Source of the DNA: Rhipidocladum racemiflorum | Taxonomy: Eukaryota > Streptophyta > Magnoliopsida > Poales > Poaceae | Length of the DNA stretch: 64,000 bases | Direction: 5' to 3' | Assembly (NCBI GenBank): GCA_036346355.1 | Contig: CM070569.1 | Coordinates: forward strand, 43,564,276-43,628,275 | Part shown: piece after piece, positions 58,521 to 64,000 of the stretch | Layout: each line of letters begins with the position of its first letter | Position numbering within the stretch: position 1 is the stretch's first letter | Notes under the pieces: model-generated | What the model was told of the DNA's origin: nothing | Databases searched by the model: none | Seen by the model: only the letters and a program-made list of their open reading frames with translations | Translations under genes and position numbers: made by a program

Positions 58521-60122
58521 GATCTTCGGGAAAAACATCTGTGTACTCATTCACTACGGGACATCCTCTATCTTGATTGCCTTGAATGCTGTTAACCATC
58601 AACTGTCCATCTCTAAGCTGCGGTGGCTTGAAATTCCACTTTCTTCCCACACGGGCTCTCAATCGAGATAGTCCTTCGTCCGCAATCCAAGACGGCCTTG
58701 TGCTTGGATAACCAATCCATTCCCAATATAACATCTAAGGTCCTGGTCTCCAAAATTATAAGGTTTGCTAGGAACTCTATTCCATCTATTAGTATTCTCA
58801 CCGGAACATCCTACTTCCGCTCGGAGTTCGAACCAGGGGTTTGAACTAAAAGCATGCACTTAAGTCTTGCAATTCTCAAGTCATTTCTAGTAGCAAAGCC
58901 TTGCGAAACAAACGAATGCTAAGCTCCAGAGTCAAACAAAGCATTGCAGTATCGAGTTAACAAGTAACTTACCCAAAGATTTGACGTCCGTAGCATTCTC
59001 GCAAAGGTTGCATCTCATGGTGACATGGTTGACTCGGCCTCTCACCACGATGCAGGGTGTGGCTCTCGTCTTTGGCGTCCTAGCTGGGTGGTTCCTAGAT
59101 TGAAGCGAATCGGGTCGCTCTGCTGTCTTCTTCAGCAACTGTTGGCAAAGTGTCTGGCTCGTTGCGGTTGTAACGTCTCCTTTGTTCCTTCTTTGTTGCA
59201 CCGGGGTAGCGTTTCTAGCGGGGCTGGGGTTTGGTAGTTCGATTGGCAGGTCTTGGTCTTCAGGATGGTGTCCTCGTTGCATTCGTGGTTGGAATCAAGA
59301 ATTGATTTGGTGCAACTCTCAGCGCCATTGCGTTCCTCGACGTGATCCTTCTTTGTTGCATCCTGCGCTTCTGTTCTCATCCAGTTCCTTGCGCTTGTCC
59401 TCAAGAATAAGTGCCTTATTCACCAATTCTTGGAAATGCGGAAAGGTGTGGGTGATCAACCCTACTTGCAATCCTCGAGTTAAGTCCCTTCATAAAGCGA
59501 GGTATGCGGATTTATCTGTCGCTACATCCTCGGTGCGTAGCGTGCTAGGCTGTGTGAACTTGTTCGGTAGTCGGCCACTGGTGATTACCTTGCCTCGGTG
59601 CTCTGAACTCCTCCTTCTTAAGGTCCATAATTCCTTCCAGTGCACGTGATATCTTGTCGGAATGCAGGTGTGAACTCTTCCCAAGTGATATCTTGAGGGT
59701 TCTCTCGCGTGGCACGAAGTTCTCCCACCATTCTGGCATTTGTCCTTCCAAGCGATGAGAAGCGTAAAGTACCTTCTCATTTCCTATGCATGGAGCTATG
59801 TGTAGCTTCCTCTCAATTGATCTTAACCAATCGTCGGCCTCCAACGGATTGGCATTTCCAGAGAAAGTGGGTGGGTGAGTCCTCATAAACTCTGACAGCC
59901 TTGTATTACGGCGTGGTCCCCGATTAACTTGATTAGCGATGGCCTGAGCGATGACGTGCTGCATTTGTTGCATCATAGCATGCATCAATCGGGTCTGAGC
60001 AAGCAGCAAGAAATGCTCCAAAATTCTGCACATCCAAAGTGGCGGTCGGGTGCTCTATCATTAGGGTTTCACTGGCGAGAACCGCTCCCGTTGCTTCCAA
60101 AGTTTCCACGGGTGTTCACCAT
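58521..60122 (-). pseudogene. gag: Chromovirus Gag and protease
   Basis: The likely start is the ATG at 60122 (MVNTRGN, the usual chromovirus Gag start). After a frameshift, the capsid region is clear at 60033-59700: LSEFMRTHPPTFSGNANP, EADDWLRSIERKL, VLYASHRLEGQMPEWWENF. The region of the CCHC knuckle (59150-59300) is scrambled by indels. The protease follows with FDSGA (DSGA codons at 58922-58933) and ILGMDWLSKHKAVLDC at 58710-58640. Confidence 0.8.
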
Positions 60123-60623
60123 CTTCGATTTGCTCTAGGTTTAGAGATGAGAGGGAAACGAGAATAGACAAGTAATATGGAACTTATGCGGGCGAAAAAG
60201 GTGTAGCCTTAAGGTCCAACTTTATTATTAGTAACTTGGTATGGCTGCTTACAATGCCTAAGGGCCTTGCAACACATACTGCACACTCAGCAAACAAAGC
60301 AAATCCAAATCGAACTAACTCTGGAGTCTAACGCCTAAAGGGTGACTCTTTCTTCTATGACGCGACTCGGCGAAGGAGTCTCACTATAGAACCTATGCTC
60401 ACTCATCGAGAAAACCTCCATCTGTCACAAGAGTGCTTTACGTAAGAACTCGGAATTTTTGAATTGTGACAAGGTAAGGGAAAATTTCAGCAAGAGACGA
60501 GAAAAGAGAGAAGGGGATAAGTCGAGATGTCATTTCTTGTCTTCACAAATTTTTAGCTTTAGAAAATAGGTTTTATCCTCACTACGACCATTCTAGCTTA
60601 GGGTTGAGCCTACAGTCAAGTAT
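60123..60623 (-). other. Chromovirus untranslated leader
   Basis: About 500 bp between PBS and Gag start, no gene. It includes GGACCTTAAGGCTACACC and A/G-rich patches; nothing else recognised. Confidence 0.6.
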
Positions 60624-60636
60624 GGCTCTGATACCA
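60624..60636 (-). other. Primer binding site of the chromovirus
   Basis: The minus strand reads TGGTATCAGAGCC, a perfect initiator-Met tRNA site, four bases inside the 5' LTR. Confidence 0.92.
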
Positions 60637-60640
60637 CCTC

Positions 60641-63600
60641 TGTCGGGACCCCGAATTTGCAAATCCGGACCCTCTGTGTATTCAGCACTAGTCCAGAACG
60701 CAGCTTAGTGCACACAGCCTTAACATCGGTATATATCACAATCATACCATACGATACTATCAAAGTACTTTATTTAAATAATCAAAGGGTTACTCGACCT
60801 TATGGCCAAGTTACAAATATATGCCTTGCAAGGCGAAACTTATTAAAAGAGAAATAGCAGCAGCGGAAAATCAAATAAACTGCGTGGCGCCATCCAAAGA
60901 TACCACAGTAACCTGATCGGGCTCGCATCCCTAAGTAGAGCGGGTCTTCTTGGAGTTCCTCCTCCAAAGTGGCGTAATCTCCTCTTCAAGCGATATTGTG
61001 TTGAGGCAAGGGTGAGTACTTGGTACTCAGCAAGTCATGCACGTAATGCAAGCTAATATACTATATGCATGGCTTAGTACAAAGGAGTAGCTCAGGTATA
61101 TTTGCAAGAAATGACTTTTGACAAGTAATATAAGTAGATTCGAAAGCAAAGAGAAATAAGTAAAGCATAAATAACTTTTCAAGAAGTTTAAATAACATTT
61201 TTCCCCATCCTAAACCATATTTCCATCATCTTCCTTGTTAAACCAACCCATCTTTTCAAAACCAAGTTATTTCGGAAAATCTAACCCTTGATTGTAATTC
61301 AGAGCATTGTCCAAGATCTGTGGACTCGGCTATTCAAATAGATTCTACACTCTGCAGAGGTTATGCACTTTACCCACAAGATACAATCCACTCACCACGT
61401 CGGTAGTGAATCGCCATACAAGAGTATGCGAATGAGCGATCATAACAAAGCCTTTCTAAGCCTCAAACAACACAGGTGGTCCTCTCCTGGTTCGTGCTCT
61501 ACACCATCCCTTCCCTTAGCCAAGGCGAAGTATGGGACCAACACACCGTTAGATGGGTACTGCCACGACCACGATACGCCCCGCACAATCACACAAACGG
61601 TGTAATCGACACCCTGAGGCTCCACAAGTGAGTCCTTAGCGACTTAGTCAACTAGGGCCGTCCCATTCCAGCCATGTGGTTGCAAGTATGACCAGTTCAA
61701 AGGCTTGCAAGGTTAAGTCCTTAGAGTGACCAGGGCAAGACTACGAAAAACCAAATCAACACTCCCAATGCCACAATCGGCCCACTGATTACTCTTGCCA
61801 CATGCCCCTGGCCGAAAATCGTTTATCAAACCCCGCTTGATTACCATGCACCACGTGCCATCAACATCACATGATACTTTTCCAAAACAGGTTCAATATA
61901 TCATTAGGTCCATATTAGCATTTGATTATCCAAAATCATGTCATGAGCACGAGTGTGTCTAAGCAAGATACTACAACGATCTAAACCCATGTTGGCAATT
62001 TAATAATGTCCAACTAGTAAACCACAACTAGGGTGACAAGGGATCATGGCACATACTTAAGTAATCAAGGTGTCATATAGCAAATTGGTATTTATCTAAC
62101 CCTGTGTTTAAACCAAAGTATCTTTCTAATTAAACTAGCATGCAATAGTTTAAATCAAAATAGTTTTGAAATGGGATCAATATGGTCAAAGCACAACTTG
62201 CCTTCAAAAAGCACTTGCTCTTGGTCTTGAGTTGGATCCTCGAGTCAATACCTCTCCTTCGAATCCCTCCCAGACTTCAACGTCTACTCGTAAAGCGTGC
62301 AAATAGCAAATACACAAATGAACACTATGCAAAAGATCCCAAAACTCCAAATAAAATCCATAAACAGAGAGAACATAATTTTCTGGATTTTTAGAAACTG
62401 GAATCAATCAAATTTGGAGTTAAAACGCATAAAAGTTATGATTATTTAAAGTTTAAATAATCAATTAAATAATTTTACAGAGAAAAATTTTAGTCCAAAA
62501 ATTAAATAAAATTCATATTTAGGTAGATCTCAATTTTATACAAATTTAGAAATTTGAATCGCTCAAATCGGAGTTGAAACGCAAAAGTTATAAGCGTTTG
62601 AAGTTTGAATCTAAATTTGAATCAGTATTTCGAATTAATAAATCATTTTCTTTTGGAAATTAATTATTGCGTCGGCATGGACACGTGGCAGCCTCGATTG
62701 GCCTTGGCGTCGGTAATCCATGGACTTGGTCCACGCTCGGCTTGGGTCTACTGGACTCGGTCCCACGACTCTACGCGTGTCGGCCGACATGTGGGCCCTC
62801 TCGTGACGTCATCGGCCGACGGCGTCGGGCTCACCACGTCGCGGCAGTGGGACCCATTGTGACGTCATGGGTGACGTCGGCGCTGGCTGGTCGACCATCG
62901 ACATGCGGCCCCTCGACACGCGGGCCTCCGCCGGGCCATCTACACTGCACGCGTGGGCGGATTGACCGCGGCGGTCCATCTTCCCGACACGTGGCGCAAT
63001 CTCGGCCGTTGGTTTGAAAATCAACGGCGCGGATTAGATCCAGGGTTAACACGCTGAAACTACTCGATGCTCGTGGCCGCTCGATCTAGATCGGACGGCC
63101 CAGATCTAATCCTATAATCGCCTTTGCAAAGACGCGTGGCAATTGTGAACCGCTGGATCTTGATCCAACGATCCGCATCTAATCGGGTTTGGGAACACGT
63201 GAGCTCACCTCAACCGTCCGACCGATCCGACGGTCCTCCGAGCTCGCGGACGGCGATGGTTTCCGGCTGGCCGGGCTTGACCGGAGACGGACGACGACGA
63301 GCCCGACGGCGTTTGGGGCGTGTTCGGCGAGATGAAACCTCCTTCGGGTGCGTCTCGTCCGCGGGGACTCGGATCTGGGCTCCTTCGGCGGAAGACGACG
63401 GACGACGGCGAAACCGCAAGAAACCGCAATGAGGAAGAGACAACTCCGGCGAGCGATTGCGGCTCAACGGTGGCGGCTCCGGCGAGATGGCTCGGGAACG
63501 GGTGCGCAAGGATGAGGGCAACCTCGGGACGTCTCACGCTTTAAATAGCCTCGGCGTCTGTGTTCTAGACGGAAACCTAGTTCGCTACGGCGGCGGGCGC

Positions 63601-64000
63601 GGCGGCTGGTCCGGCCGGACTCGGCGAAGACGACGAAATCGTGTGGCCGCCCACGTGGCGCGATCAACGGCCACGATCGACGGGCGCGATCGGATCCGCC
63701 TGCGGCTCGAGCAGATGCGGTGATCTCGGCCAGTTGGATCTTGATCCAACGGTTGGGATTGATTAGGGTTAGGAGTGGGTTGGTCGAGTCAATCGGCTTG
63801 CCGGACTCGAGTCCGACTTCGATCGGATGAACAAGATTTGACGAGTTGGATTTTCCAACAATTAATATTTAAAATAATTCCCAGTAATTCATTTAATTCA
63901 TTAAAAATAGCAAAAGACTCAGAAAAATTCCAGAAAAATTCTGGAAAATATTTTGGAACATTTTGGACTCAAATAAAATATTTCCGACAAAATTTTATTT
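60641..64000 (-). repeat. 5' LTR of the chromovirus, truncated by the window
   Basis: It aligns from TGTCGGGACC through to the equivalent of base 55500 of the other LTR; about 150 bp remain outside the window. Long stretches are identical, while GC-rich spots show clusters of small insertions and deletions. Confidence 0.92.

Larger units (their letters stand above)
52149..64000 (-). mobile_element. Tekay/Del-type chromovirus (Ty3/gypsy), right end beyond window
   Basis: LTRs at 52149-55648 and 60641 onward begin TGTCGGGACCCCG on the plus strand; the first ends ATGTTACA. The internal 5.0 kb encodes, on the minus strand, Gag, PR, RT, RNase H, IN and a chromodomain remnant. PBS and polypurine tract agree with that direction. 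The long LTRs, the iMet primer and the chromodomain suggest the Tekay/Del branch. The frames are broken in many places. Confidence 0.9.

Noticed and set aside
1..64000. tRNA genes, based on several TGGTATCA-type sites
   Set aside because: These are primer binding sites complementary to the tRNA 3' end; no cloverleaf with A and B boxes was seen around them.

Overview
This 64 kb window reads as intergenic heterochromatin of a large plant genome, most likely a grass. The reasons are the retrotransposon families present, a plant-type 5S rRNA relic, and plant-style CACTA, Sirevirus, Tat and Tekay signatures. I found no host protein-coding gene, tRNA gene or CRISPR. Nearly every base belongs to LTR retrotransposons nested in one another. 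I could fix many borders to the base by pairing TG..CA LTR ends with 5-bp target-site duplications (TSDs).

Left block (1-15330): a minus-strand Sirevirus-like LTR (LTR B) is split by two insertions. One is a complete, non-coding element with long LTRs (LARD-like, 399-9781, TSD CAACC). A non-autonomous CACTA transposon (2405-3617, TSD CGT) has landed in its 3' LTR and carries two 5S rRNA-derived segments. The other is a 2.9 kb solo LTR (11096-13997, TSD CAAAC) in the opposite orientation to LTR B.

Middle block (15833-50591): an old, decayed Copia element on the minus strand has been split by four insertions. These are a Sirevirus (16526-25563, TSD CATTT), a Sirevirus-type solo LTR (26901-28722, TSD GAGCT), a young 12.4 kb Tat-lineage Ty3/gypsy element (29014-41412, TSD GGTAG) and a solo LTR (42869-45032, TSD GTATA). 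The Copia 5' end (LTR, PBS-side leader and start of gag) is present but inverted at 49907-50591, with its TSD as reverse complement. This implies an inversion inside the old element. The Tat element encodes Gag, PR, RT, RNase H, a second (archaeal-type) RNase H and IN on the minus strand. On the plus strand it carries a spliced antisense gene (30895-33353), a second unrecognised antisense ORF (34112-34570), and a 93-94 bp tandem array.

Right block (50592-64000): a GC-rich promoter-like and leader-like stretch, then a chromovirus of the Tekay/Del type on the minus strand (52149 to beyond the window end) with 3.5 kb LTRs and a frame-broken gag-pol ending in a chromodomain.

Coding regions are mostly pseudogenes. 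Some breaks, especially in the young Tat element and in GC-rich LTR stretches of the last element, look like uncorrected long-read indels. The most notable points are the 5S relics in a CACTA element, the intron-bearing antisense gene, the second antisense ORF with its own TATA box, the arrays of different palindromes upstream of TATA boxes in four Sirevirus-type LTRs, and the inverted Copia end.
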